From Pseudomonadales bacterium (GTDB taxonomy: Bacteria > Pseudomonadota > Gammaproteobacteria > Pseudomonadales > UBA7239): a DNA stretch of 9,437 nt. The notes beneath the pieces are model-generated. The model made no database searches. It saw nothing but the letters and a program-made list of their open reading frames with translations, and had not been told where the DNA came from. This document shows, in pieces, positions 1 to 7,331 of the stretch. The DNA is taken from positions 1 to 9,437 of the forward strand of contig JAGRJA010000105.1 of the NCBI GenBank assembly GCA_020443005.1, read 5' to 3'. The position numbers and the translations under genes are program-made. Position 1 is the stretch's first letter; every line of letters begins with the position of its first letter.

Positions 1-254
1 AAGACCCTTACTTGAACACTCTGCGTAAAGAGCGTGTTCCTGTATCCATCTATCTCGTTAACGGTATTAAACTTCAGGGTCAGATTGATTCATTTGACCA
101 GTTTGTTGTTTTATTGAAAAACACCGTGAGCCAGATGGTATACAAGCATGCAATCTCAACTGTAGTGCCTTCACGCCCCGTCCGTTTGCCCAACCCTAAT
201 GGAAGCGGGTCACAAGGTGAAACACATGATGATTACAATGACTACGGTGCCTGA
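1..254 (+). CDS. hfq: RNA chaperone Hfq (5' end missing)
   Basis: Hfq forms a cytoplasmic hexameric ring that binds small RNAs and mRNAs and promotes their pairing. The gene enters from outside the window: the first whole codon (base 3) begins DPYLNTLRKERVPVSIYLVN, and the two leading bases fit the Gln of the usual LQDPYLN start, so only about eight residues are missing. The Sm1 part is followed by the Sm2 signature YKHAISTVVPSRPV. The rim patch reads RKER, as in Pseudomonas, where E. coli has RRER. The C-terminal tail is short and acidic (ends GETHDDYNDYGA), giving an estimated total near 90 residues, against about 82 in Pseudomonas and 102 in E. coli. It stops with TGA 21 bases before hflX, the classical hfq-hflX arrangement; miaA would be expected upstream. 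The TTG at 12 is an internal Leu codon, not the start. Confidence 0.97.
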   Translation, partial: DPYLNTLRKERVPVSIYLVNGIKLQGQIDSFDQFVVLLKNTVSQMVYKHAISTVVPSRPVRLPNPNGSGSQGETHDDYNDYGA

Positions 255-275
255 TTATTATCATTGAGGTAACTG

Positions 276-1580
276 TTGTTCTTTGATCGACCCAAATCCG
301 GTGAACTGGCTGTGCTGGTTCATCTGGATATTGGCCGCAAAAGTGACGAAGCGGAACTCAGGGAGTTTGAAGAGTTGGCGTTGTCTGCCGGTGCTGACCC
401 GGTTGACTTCCTCACAGGGCAGCGCGCTTCACCTGATCCGAGATATTTCATAGGCACCGGCAAACTGGAAGAGATTCGCTCTGTTGTTGAGCAAAGCGGG
501 GCAGAGTTGGTTGTGTTCAATCACACGCTGTCTCCGAGTCAGGAACGCAATCTGGAAAAAGTGCTGTGTTGTCGGGTGCTGGACAGAACAGGCCTGATAC
601 TGGATATCTTTGCCCAAAGAGCCAGAACCCACGAAGGTAAACTTCAGGTTGAGCTTGCACAATTAAGACATATTTCAACCCGGCTTGTCAGAGGCTGGAC
701 TCACCTTGAAAGACAGAAAGGTGGCATAGGCCTGCGCGGTCCGGGTGAAACACAGCTGGAGACCGACCGGCGATTATTGCGAGTGCGCATCAACTCGATT
801 GAGGCGCGTCTGGGCAAGGTTCGCAAGCAGCGCGAGCAGGGGCGCCGTTCGCGCAAGCGTAATGAGTTGCCGACAGTGGCTCTGGTCGGTTACACCAATG
901 CAGGTAAATCCACCTTGTTTAACGCATTGTCGAATGCGGATGTTTATGCCGCAGACCAACTCTTCGCAACCCTTGACCCGACCATGCGTTTTGTCACTTT
1001 TGACGATGTCGGGAAAGTGATTCTTGCCGATACCGTGGGTTTCGTCAGCCATTTGCCCCATCAGCTGGTGCAGGCTTTCAGAGCCACACTGGAGGAAGTG
1101 TCCAATGCCGATTTGCTGCTTCATGTCGTAGATGCATCAAGCGCCGAGCGTGATATGCATATACATGAAGTGCAGGAAGTCCTGCGGGAAATAGGCGCTG
1201 CAGAAGTTCCTCAACTGTTGGTGATGAATAAAATAGACCTTGTTGATACCCTCTCGCCGGGATTAGAAACAGACCAGCAAGGGGCTTTTGACAAAGTGCG
1301 CTTGTCATCTAAAACCGGTGAAGGTCTGGATTTGCTGAAACAGTCTATCGTCTCTCGTCTTGCTGGCGAGATGGTAGATGGTTGTTGTCATTTGAAGGCA
1401 AGACAGTTGCGTTTGCGTTCGCGTTTGTATGAAAAACAGGCCGTTTGTTCAGAGCATATGCTGGATGACGGCAGTATGCGTTTGCATATACGGCTGCCCA
1501 GAATCGATTTTTTGAGATTGCTGAAGACGGAAGGTTTGCGGGAGTCCGAGATTATGGATGATGGCAATGGACTTTGTTGA
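276..1580 (+). CDS. hflX: Ribosome-splitting GTPase HflX
   Basis: HflX is a GTPase that binds the 50S subunit and splits stalled or stressed 70S ribosomes. The 434-residue product matches the usual length of about 430. An N-terminal HflX domain contains LDRTGLILDIFAQRARTHEG (about 102-121) and the glycine-rich ERQKGGIGLRGPGETQLETD stretch (about 145-164). The GTPase domain follows: P-loop GYTNAGKST (205-213), DTVGF (252-256), NKID (318-321) and SSK (344-346). The start is TTG, supported by GAGG at 266-269 with a 6-base spacer and by alignment with the family N-terminus (M-F-D-R). No ATG is available nearby. It lies 21 bases after hfq and is probably co-transcribed with it; a 108-base gap separates it from hflK. 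Its old name suggests a role in FtsH control of lambda lysogeny, but the established activity is on ribosomes. Confidence 0.97.
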   Translation: MFFDRPKSGELAVLVHLDIGRKSDEAELREFEELALSAGADPVDFLTGQRASPDPRYFIGTGKLEEIRSVVEQSGAELVVFNHTLSPSQERNLEKVLCCRVLDRTGLILDIFAQRARTHEGKLQVELAQLRHISTRLVRGWTHLERQKGGIGLRGPGETQLETDRRLLRVRINSIEARLGKVRKQREQGRRSRKRNELPTVALVGYTNAGKSTLFNALSNADVYAADQLFATLDPTMRFVTFDDVGKVILADTVGFVSHLPHQLVQAFRATLEEVSNADLLLHVVDASSAERDMHIHEVQEVLREIGAAEVPQLLVMNKIDLVDTLSPGLETDQQGAFDKVRLSSKTGEGLDLLKQSIVSRLAGEMVDGCCHLKARQLRLRSRLYEKQAVCSEHMLDDGSMRLHIRLPRIDFLRLLKTEGLRESEIMDDGNGLC

Positions 1581-1640
1581 GCGGGGCTTGGGCATACCTT
1601 TCCGGCAACGAACTTATCGGGTGCAGCCATTGTGACGGGC

Positions 1641-1649
1641 TGTTAGAAT
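1641..1649 (+). promoter_or_regulatory. Candidate internal promoter for hflK (extended -10)
   Basis: TG-T-TAGAAT at 1641-1649 fits an extended -10 element about 40 bases before the hflK start. No good -35 hexamer stands at 17 bases upstream, which extended -10 promoters tolerate. It would allow hflK-hflC expression independent of hfq-hflX. This is inferred from motif and position only. Confidence 0.35.
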
Positions 1650-1688
1650 TTTTGCTTTATAGATTAAAGAACGCATTGAGGTAATGTT

Positions 1689-2891
1689 ATGGCCTGGAAT
1701 GAACCGGGTAGGGATGATCGCCAGAATGACCCCTGGGGCGGTAAAGGCGCAGGTAAGGGAGGGGGTGGCAACAATGATCAGGGCCCACCCGATCTTGATG
1801 AACTTCTGAAGCAATTAAGGGATACTTTTCTGGGTGTGTTCGGTTTGAGTGGTGGTAATGGCAACGGAGGCGATTCCAAAGGTGCCTCGGCGGGTGGCGT
1901 CAGCATTTTCGTTGCGTTATTGGCCGGTTTGATTTTTTTTCTGGGCGTATTTCAGGTTGATGAAAAAGAGCGCGCTGTGGTTTTGAGGTTTGGCGTTTTC
2001 AAAGAGGTGGTTAACCCCGGGCTGCATTGGCGAATTCCATTGGTTGAAACGGTGTATCAGGAAAATACAACGAGCTACCGGGTTCATTTGTCCAGAGGCC
2101 AAATGCTGACGAAAGATGTGAATATTGTTGAGGTCGAACTTTCTGTGCAATACAACATCGCCAATATCAAAGACTTTGTGTTAAATGTCAAAACACCGGA
2201 AAACAGTCTTGCCCAGGCGACTGACAGCGCAGTACGCCATGTGGTGGGAAGTTCCCTGATGGATGATGTCCTTACACTTGGACGGGATGCGATAGCTGCA
2301 GAGGTGCAGACGCGCTTGCAAACCTATCTCGATAACTACGGGACGGGTATCCGCATCGAAAAAGTGAACCTCGAATCAACTCAGGCACCCGATGAAGTCA
2401 GGGCCGCTTTTGATGATGTGACAAAAGCCAGAGAGGATGAGGAAAGAGTGCAGAACGAAGCTGAAGCCTATGCAAATGGCATTATTCCTGAAGCGAGAGG
2501 TCAGGCACAGAGAATAGTGCAGGAGGCGACTGCCTATAAAGACCAGGTTATAGCTCGTGCCGAGGGTGAGGCCCAGCGTTTTGTCAAGTTGTTGTCAGAA
2601 TATGAAAAAGCACCAGAAGTGACTCGTCAGCGGCTCTATATTGATGCAATTCAGGGTGTTATGGGGCAAAGCTCCAAAGTGATGGTGGATGTGGATGGGG
2701 GGAATAATATGATTTACTTGCCTCTGGATAAACTGGTTGAACAGTCTTCTACCGTTGGTACAAACAAATCGTCTGCACCTCTGCGCCTGAGCGCTGACGA
2801 TATTGATACGATATCGCTTCAGGTGTTAAACAAATTAAAGCGGGATCTGGGAAATAGTGATACCCGCCGCACCGGAAGGGAGGCGCGCTAA
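1689..2891 (+). CDS. hflK: FtsH-associated SPFH protein HflK
   Basis: HflK pairs with HflC to form a large membrane-anchored cage on the periplasmic side of the inner membrane around FtsH, modulating its proteolysis of membrane proteins. The 400-residue product is close to E. coli HflK (about 419). A Gly/Asn/Asp-rich cytoplasmic N-terminus (about 1-68, MAWNEPGRDD then GGKGAGKGGGG) is followed by one membrane segment (about 71-89). An SPFH/prohibitin domain starting QVDEKERAVVLRFGVF comes next, then a charged coiled-coil region (about 240-300, with EARGQAQRIVQEA and ARAEGEAQRF). The ATG is preceded by GAGG at 1678-1681 with a 7-base spacer. The stop codon overlaps the hflC start by one base (TAATG), which points to translational coupling. 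The gene itself is intact, but its partner is interrupted, so complex formation would be affected if that stop is real. Confidence 0.96.
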   Translation: MAWNEPGRDDRQNDPWGGKGAGKGGGGNNDQGPPDLDELLKQLRDTFLGVFGLSGGNGNGGDSKGASAGGVSIFVALLAGLIFFLGVFQVDEKERAVVLRFGVFKEVVNPGLHWRIPLVETVYQENTTSYRVHLSRGQMLTKDVNIVEVELSVQYNIANIKDFVLNVKTPENSLAQATDSAVRHVVGSSLMDDVLTLGRDAIAAEVQTRLQTYLDNYGTGIRIEKVNLESTQAPDEVRAAFDDVTKAREDEERVQNEAEAYANGIIPEARGQAQRIVQEATAYKDQVIARAEGEAQRFVKLLSEYEKAPEVTRQRLYIDAIQGVMGQSSKVMVDVDGGNNMIYLPLDKLVEQSSTVGTNKSSAPLRLSADDIDTISLQVLNKLKRDLGNSDTRRTGREAR

Positions 2892-3769
2892 TGAGTAATC
2901 GGTTCTTGGGCTATGCCATTCTGGTCTTGCTTTGTACGCTGGGCTTTTCGCAAATCGTCTATGTGGTTTATGAGCAGGAGCGGGCTGTTTTGCTGAAATT
3001 CGGGCGTCTGGTTGATGGCGATATCCAGCCGGGTCTGCATTTCAAGGTGCCTTTCATGCATGATGTGCGTCGTTTTGATGCCAGGATTCTTACCGTGGAT
3101 GCACCGCCTGAAAGTATATTAACGGCAGAGAAAAAAGCACTGGATGTGGACTCATTCATCAAATGGTGAATTGTCGATGCCGCGAAATATTATACTGCTA
3201 CAGGTGGTGACGAGTTGGCTGCAGAGGGCCTGTTAAGGCAGCGCGTCAACGAAGGGCTGCGCAACCAGTTTGGCGAGCGAACGCTCAACGAAGTGGTATC
3301 GGGGCAGCGTGATGAGCTTATGGCTGATCTCAAAGAGCACCTTAACGACATTGTTCACGATGGTCTTGGGGTTGAGGTTATTGATGTCAGGGTGAAAAAA
3401 ATAGATTTTCCTCGCGCTGTCAGTTCTGATGTCTACAACCGCATGAGATCCGAGCGAGAGAGGGAGGCCAAAAAACATCGTTCCGAGGGTAAGGAAAAAG
3501 CCGAGTTTATCAGGGCGGCAGCGGACAGGGAGAGAACAGTCATAGAAGCCGAGGCTTACCGCGATTCTGAAAAAATCCGCGGTGATGGTGATGCAACAGC
3601 TTCAGCGATTTATGCAGAAGCGTTCAATAAAAACCCCGAATTTTACGCGTTTACCCGTAGTTTGGCGGCTTACCGCGATACATTCAACAACAAGGGCGAT
3701 ATTTTACTGGTTGATCCGGATAGTGAGTTTTTCCGCTATCTGAAAACCGCAAATGGCGGAGAAGATTAG
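2891..3769 (+). pseudogene. hflC: HflC interrupted by an in-frame TGA
   Basis: HflC is the SPFH partner of HflK in the FtsH-regulating membrane complex. Read through the stop, the gene spans 292 codons, matching the roughly 290-residue Pseudomonas HflC. Residues 1-92 include the membrane anchor (about 5-25) and the first part of the SPFH domain (EQERAVLLKFGRL, QPGLHFKVPF). Codon 93 is TGA at 3167-3169, within VDSFIKW-stop-IVDAAKYY. E. coli has VDSYIKWRISDFSRYY and Pseudomonas has KWRVKDAERFY, so an Arg codon is expected, and CGA to TGA is a single transition. The frame does not shift, and the remaining part is intact to the end (GVEVIDVRVKKIDFP, MRSEREREAKKHRSEG, NPEFYAFTRSLAAY, DSEFFRYLK). 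The start has an excellent site, GGGAGG at 2878-2883. A real nonsense mutation would remove most of the protein; a base-call error would make this an ordinary gene. Restart at TTG 3215 is possible. Confidence 0.9.
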
Positions 3770-3786
3770 GCTTGAGGAGGCGAGGG

Positions 3787-4431
3787 ATGCGTTTTTTTTC
3801 ATTATTGCTGATATTCGCCTTGGGTTGTCATGCCGGTATTGTAAATGCCTTGCCTGACATACAGGTTAATGGCCTGATGAAGAACCAGGCTGTGGTAACC
3901 ATTGATGGTGTGCAGCATATCCTCAAGAAAGGGAAAACCAGTCCGGAAGGTCTTACGCTGGTTGATGTTAATACCCAGCAGGCTACCTTCGAATGGCAGG
4001 GGGAGACTGTAGCGATGGGGTTGACTTCACGAATACAAACCAGTTTTGAAAAAGTTGACAAGAGCAGTTTCAGTATTCCCAAGGGGCCTGACGGCCACTA
4101 TATGACGCTCGGAAAAGTGAACGGCCGGCAAGTCCAGTTTCTACTGGATACCGGAGCAACCGTTGTGGCTATGGATTATCATGATGCCGACCGCCTGGGT
4201 ATTCGCTGGCGCAGCGGCAGGAAGTCAATGAGCAGTACGGCGGCAGGGCTTGTCACCTCTTACCAGCTGACATTGCCTTCGGTAACGGTTGGTCACCTTA
4301 CTGTCAGCAATGTACAGGCATCTGTTATTGTCGCCGAGATGCATGGCCCCCTCCTGCTGGGTATGAGCTTTCTTCAATACTTTGACATGACAGAAAAAAA
4401 CAACACGCTGACACTAGAGAAAAAGTATTGA
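3787..4431 (+). CDS. Exported retropepsin-like aspartic protease
   Basis: This 214-residue protein belongs to the bacterial clan AA (retropepsin-like) aspartic proteases, the group modelled as TIGR02281. A hydrophobic signal peptide covers about residues 1-21 (MRFFSLLLIFALGCHAGIVN, probable cleavage after VNA). Next comes a short domain with an IDGVQHILKKGKTSPEG segment (about 39-55). The protease domain follows: the catalytic motif LLDTGATVVAM (119-129, Asp121) and the closing signature LLGMSFLQYFD (190-200). Such enzymes work as dimers with one Asp from each chain. ATG 3787 is chosen because AGGAGG at 3775-3780 lies 6 bases before it; a TTG at 3772 in the same frame would contain that site. 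It is 17 bases after hflC and so probably in the hflK-hflC operon, which suggests but does not show a role in periplasmic protein quality control. The Cys in LGC is a poor lipobox. The substrate is unknown. Confidence 0.85.
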   Translation: MRFFSLLLIFALGCHAGIVNALPDIQVNGLMKNQAVVTIDGVQHILKKGKTSPEGLTLVDVNTQQATFEWQGETVAMGLTSRIQTSFEKVDKSSFSIPKGPDGHYMTLGKVNGRQVQFLLDTGATVVAMDYHDADRLGIRWRSGRKSMSSTAAGLVTSYQLTLPSVTVGHLTVSNVQASVIVAEMHGPLLLGMSFLQYFDMTEKNNTLTLEKKY

Positions 4432-4443
4432 ACAAAGCGGTCA

Positions 4444-4470
4444 CTCAGGGTATTTCCTGAGAGGCTTTTT
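4444..4470 (+). terminator. Weak candidate terminator after the protease gene
   Basis: CTCAGG (4444-4449) pairs with CCTGAG (4456-4461) around a 6-base loop, and a run of five T follows at 4466-4470 after four other bases. The stem is short and the T run is offset, so termination would be partial. Position fits the end of the hfq-to-protease unit, just before the ribA promoter. Confidence 0.4.
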
Positions 4471-4491
4471 CTCGCAAGCACTGTTTTCAGT

Positions 4492-4500
4492 TGCTAGAAT
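4492..4500 (+). promoter_or_regulatory. Candidate ribA promoter (extended -10)
   Basis: TG-C-TAGAAT at 4492-4500 is an extended -10 element. A poor -35 (TCGCAA, 4472-4477) lies 17 bases upstream. Transcription would start near 4507, giving a short leader of about 30 bases before the GTG start. There is no room for an FMN riboswitch, so ribA is not controlled that way here. Confidence 0.5.
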
Positions 4501-4535
4501 ACGCGCCCTCTTGAACATTTATTCCGGAATTCACT

Positions 4536-5126
4536 GTGGCCATACAGTTTGTACAAACTTCCCGCTTACCTACCAGATGGGGTGAGTTTGATATTCACGG
4601 CTTTGAAGACACCGAGTCGGGTAAAGAACATGTTGCATTGAGTATGGGCAGCGTTTCTGATGGCGAACCGGTATTGGCACGCATTCATTCCGAGTGCCTG
4701 ACCGGCGATGCGCTCTTCAGTTTGAGGTGTGATTGCGGGGCTCAGTTGCAACAAGCCATGCAGCAAATAGCGAAAGAAGGGCGAGGGGTTCTTTTCTATT
4801 TGCGACAGGAAGGTCGAGGTATAGGTTTAATCAACAAGATCAGGGCCTATCATTTGCAGGACGGAGGAGCAGATACTGTCGAAGCCAATGAGCAACTGGG
4901 GTTTGCTGCCGACATGCGTGACTACAGTATGCTCAAAGTCATGCTGGCGCATTTGGGCGTGCAAAAACTGAAAATAATGACAAATAACCCCCGAAAGGTT
5001 GCCGCTCTGGAGCAGATAGGCTGTGAAATTGTCGAAAGGATCGCCATCCACTCCGGGGGTAATCCGCACAATCAGGGGTATCTTGCTACAAAAGCCGGGA
5101 AACTTGGGCACTTGCTGGATATCTGA
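4536..5126 (+). CDS. ribA: GTP cyclohydrolase II (RibA)
   Basis: RibA opens the imidazole ring of GTP and releases formate and pyrophosphate, the first committed step of riboflavin (FMN/FAD) synthesis; it is a cytoplasmic zinc enzyme. The 196-residue product has the same length as E. coli RibA and keeps its numbering. Zinc ligands are Cys54, Cys65 and Cys67 in SECLTGDALFSLRCDCG. Tyr105 lies in KIRAY, and Asp126 and Arg128 in AADMRD. The GTP-binding segment RQEGRGIGL and the TNNPRKV motif are also present. It is a stand-alone enzyme, not fused to a RibB (DHBP synthase) domain. The start is GTG at 4536, chosen by alignment (LPTRWGEF near the N-terminus); the ribosome binding site is weak (CGGA about 8 bases upstream). 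It has its own promoter and runs towards dxs, with about 120 bases between the two stops and no clear bidirectional terminator. Confidence 0.97.
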   Translation: MAIQFVQTSRLPTRWGEFDIHGFEDTESGKEHVALSMGSVSDGEPVLARIHSECLTGDALFSLRCDCGAQLQQAMQQIAKEGRGVLFYLRQEGRGIGLINKIRAYHLQDGGADTVEANEQLGFAADMRDYSMLKVMLAHLGVQKLKIMTNNPRKVAALEQIGCEIVERIAIHSGGNPHNQGYLATKAGKLGHLLDI

Positions 5127-5248
5127 TTTTAGGGGATACCTGCTTTTCTTCTTCTTTGTCAGATCGTAAAACTTGAAAGAGCGCGGTTACCGTCCAGATG
5201 AAAGCGGTCGGGGTTTGGGGGCTGTTTTGAGGATACGCTGTTTGTTGC

Positions 5249-7195
5249 TCAGGCGCGATGACCTTGATGGTGAGCGTCAATCGCCGATTGTCTAATCAAT
5301 GATAATCGACTTATCACAGATTGTTTGATGCTGTTCGCATCAAGGCCCGCGTCTTCGAGAATTTCACTTGCTTTGCCATGGGCAGGAAAATGATCGGGAA
5401 GGCCAAGATTGAGCACCGGTGTTTGCAGGTTGGCAGCGGCCAGAATTTCGTTTACGGCTGAACCGGCACCGGCCATGATGACATTTTCTTCGAGGGTCAC
5501 CAGTAATTCATGCTGTCTGGCCATGCTGAGTACAAGGGCAGAATCGAGCGGTTTGAGAAAGCGCATATCGACAAGGGTGATATCGAGTTCTTCGGCAATT
5601 TTGGCAGCTTCGTGAAGCAATGGGCCAAAACAGAGAATGGCTGCCCCCTTGCCTTGACGACGGATAACCCCTTTTCCGATGTCGAGCTTTATCATGTCCT
5701 GCTGAATGTGTGCGCCAATGCCGAGGCCTCTCGGATAACGGACAGCTGCCGGACCTTTGTGAATGAAACCGGTATAGAGCATTTGTCGGGTTTCGTTCTC
5801 ATCGGAAGGCGTCATGATGATCATGTTGGGTATGCAGCGTAAAAAAGAGAGATCGAAATTCCCCGCGTGTGTTGCTCCGTCTTCACCCACAACACCGGCA
5901 CGGTCTATTGCAAACAAGACATCCAGTTCCTGTAATGCAACATCGTGAATCAGCTGGTCATAGGCCCGCTGAAGGAAGGTTGAATAGATAGCTACTACCG
6001 GTTTGATACCTTCGCAAGCCAGCCCTGCCGCCAGAGTTACAGCGTGTTGTTCGGCTATCGCAACATCGTGGTAACGGTCAGGAAATTGTCGGGAAAAACG
6101 GGTCATACCCGAGCCCTCCGACATCGCAGGAGTGATACCCACCAGTCTTGAATCAACAGAAGCCATGTCGCATAACCATTGGCCAAAGACATCCTGGAAT
6201 TTCATTGTGACCGGTGGTTTGGCGGCAGGGCTTTCCTTGACGGCATTGAGTGAACCCGCTGTTTTCGCTTCAAGTTTGTTCAGTGCGTGATAACCTACAG
6301 GATCATTTTCAGCGGGTTCGAAACCTTTGCCCTTCTGTGTGCAAATGTGAAGAAGCTGTGGGCCCTCAAGGTCCTTGAGGTTGCTTATTGTATGTACCAG
6401 GCCTTGCAGGTCATGGCCGTCAAGCGGGCCGATGTAATTGAAGCCGAGTTCTTCAAAAAGGGTGCCTGGAGAAACCATGCCTTTCATGTGTTCCTCTGTT
6501 TTTCGGGCCAATTCCCAGGCTGGAGGAATTTTGGCAAGCATTTTCTTGCCACCACTTCTCAGTGAGTTATAGGGCTTGCTGGCCCAGATTTTCGAAAAGT
6601 AGGTCGCAAGACCTCCCACATTGTGAGAGATAGACATATTGTTATCGTTGAGCACGACAAGCATGTCTGCGGCTGTATGCGCGGCATGATTCAATGCCTC
6701 GAAAGCCATGCCGGCTGTCATGGCGCCATCACCGATAACCGCTACAGTCTTGCGTGATGAGCCATTGAGTTTGGCTGCAAGTGCCATACCCAGAGCGGCA
6801 CTGATAGAGGTGCTGGAATGGCCGACACCGAAACTGTCGTAGGGGCTTTCCGAGCGTTTTGGGAAGCCGGACAAGCCGTCTTTTTGACGCATGGTCAGCA
6901 TTTGTTCGCGCCGCCCGGTCAGTATCTTGTGCGGATAAGCCTGGTGGCCAACATCCCAGACGAGACGGTCATCCGGGGTGTTGTAGACATAATGCAGTGC
7001 TATGGTTAGTTCAACTACGCCAAGGCCGGCACCGAAGTGCCCCCCGGTTTGTCCCACTGAATAGAGCATGAACTCCCTGAGTTCTCTGGCGAGTGCCGGA
7101 AGCTGCTCTTCGTCGAGTAAACGCAGTTTTGCCGGGACATCGACGGAATCGAGCAAAGGGGTTTTTGGCCGCTGCAGCGGGATCTGTTGAAACAT
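5249..7195 (-). CDS. dxs: 1-deoxy-D-xylulose-5-phosphate synthase
   Basis: Dxs condenses pyruvate with glyceraldehyde 3-phosphate, using thiamine diphosphate, to give DXP. This is the entry step of the MEP isoprenoid pathway and also feeds thiamine and pyridoxal phosphate synthesis. The 648-residue product is slightly longer than E. coli Dxs (620). Visible are His53 in TGGHFGAGLG, the thiamine-diphosphate motif starting GDGAMTAGMAFEALNH (155-170) with its distal Asn in VLNDNNMS (181-188), the transketolase-type AIAEQHAVT with catalytic Glu382, and His443 in GATHAGNFD. The C-terminal domain includes GLPDHFPAHGK. The N-terminus IPLQRPKTPLLD matches Pseudomonas Dxs, which supports the ATG at 7195 even though no Shine-Dalgarno sequence precedes it (minus strand GGTTCCCCTG-ATG). 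It is last in xseB-ispA-dxs, 136 bases after ispA, and the gap may carry its own promoter. Confidence 0.98.
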   Translation of the reverse strand: MFQQIPLQRPKTPLLDSVDVPAKLRLLDEEQLPALARELREFMLYSVGQTGGHFGAGLGVVELTIALHYVYNTPDDRLVWDVGHQAYPHKILTGRREQMLTMRQKDGLSGFPKRSESPYDSFGVGHSSTSISAALGMALAAKLNGSSRKTVAVIGDGAMTAGMAFEALNHAAHTAADMLVVLNDNNMSISHNVGGLATYFSKIWASKPYNSLRSGGKKMLAKIPPAWELARKTEEHMKGMVSPGTLFEELGFNYIGPLDGHDLQGLVHTISNLKDLEGPQLLHICTQKGKGFEPAENDPVGYHALNKLEAKTAGSLNAVKESPAAKPPVTMKFQDVFGQWLCDMASVDSRLVGITPAMSEGSGMTRFSRQFPDRYHDVAIAEQHAVTLAAGLACEGIKPVVAIYSTFLQRAYDQLIHDVALQELDVLFAIDRAGVVGEDGATHAGNFDLSFLRCIPNMIIMTPSDENETRQMLYTGFIHKGPAAVRYPRGLGIGAHIQQDMIKLDIGKGVIRRQGKGAAILCFGPLLHEAAKIAEELDITLVDMRFLKPLDSALVLSMARQHELLVTLEENVIMAGAGSAVNEILAAANLQTPVLNLGLPDHFPAHGKASEILEDAGLDANSIKQSVISRLSLIRQSAIDAHHQGHRA

Positions 7196-7236
7196 CAGGG
7201 GAACCGTTTACACATACACATAACTTCAAGAAGGTG

Positions 7237-7242
7237 ATTCTA
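7237..7242 (-). promoter_or_regulatory. Weak candidate -10 element for dxs
   Basis: On the minus strand TAGAAT lies at 7242 down to 7237, about 40 bases before the dxs ATG, giving a predicted start near 7230. No convincing -35 is seen 16-18 bases upstream. The 136-base ispA-dxs gap is long for a tightly coupled operon, so an internal promoter is plausible but unproven. Confidence 0.28.
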
Positions 7243-7284
7243 CAACAAAGCGGTGCGTTAATCTGCTTTTCTGTATTTGACAGG

Positions 7285-7300
7285 CTGCAAACGGTTGCAG
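7285..7300. repeat. Small inverted repeat in the ispA-dxs gap
   Basis: CTGCAA (7285-7290) and TTGCAG (7295-7300) form a perfect 6-bp stem with a 4-base loop. No T run follows on either strand, so it is not an intrinsic terminator. It could be a leader hairpin in ispA-dxs mRNA or a binding site; it could also be chance. Confidence 0.35.
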
Positions 7301-7331
7301 GGCAAGAAAAGGCACGGTTTATAAAAACAAA

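Noticed and set aside
3167..3169. TGA read as a sense codon (recoding or selenocysteine)
   Set aside because: TGA is the normal stop of hfq, hflX, dxs, ispA and xseB here, Trp is encoded by TGG, the expected residue is Arg rather than Cys, and no SECIS-like hairpin is apparent just downstream.
3772..3786. TTG at 3772 as start of the protease gene
   Set aside because: It would place the strong AGGAGG site inside the coding sequence and add Arg-rich residues before the signal peptide. ATG 3787 has ideal spacing.
4432..4535. FMN riboswitch upstream of ribA
   Set aside because: The gap is about 100 bases, lacks the conserved RFN helices, and the predicted leader is only about 30 bases.
5086..5280. 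A 64-codon minus-strand frame between ribA and dxs
   Set aside because: It overlaps both gene ends, lacks a recognisable motif and ribosome binding site, and looks like a chance frame.
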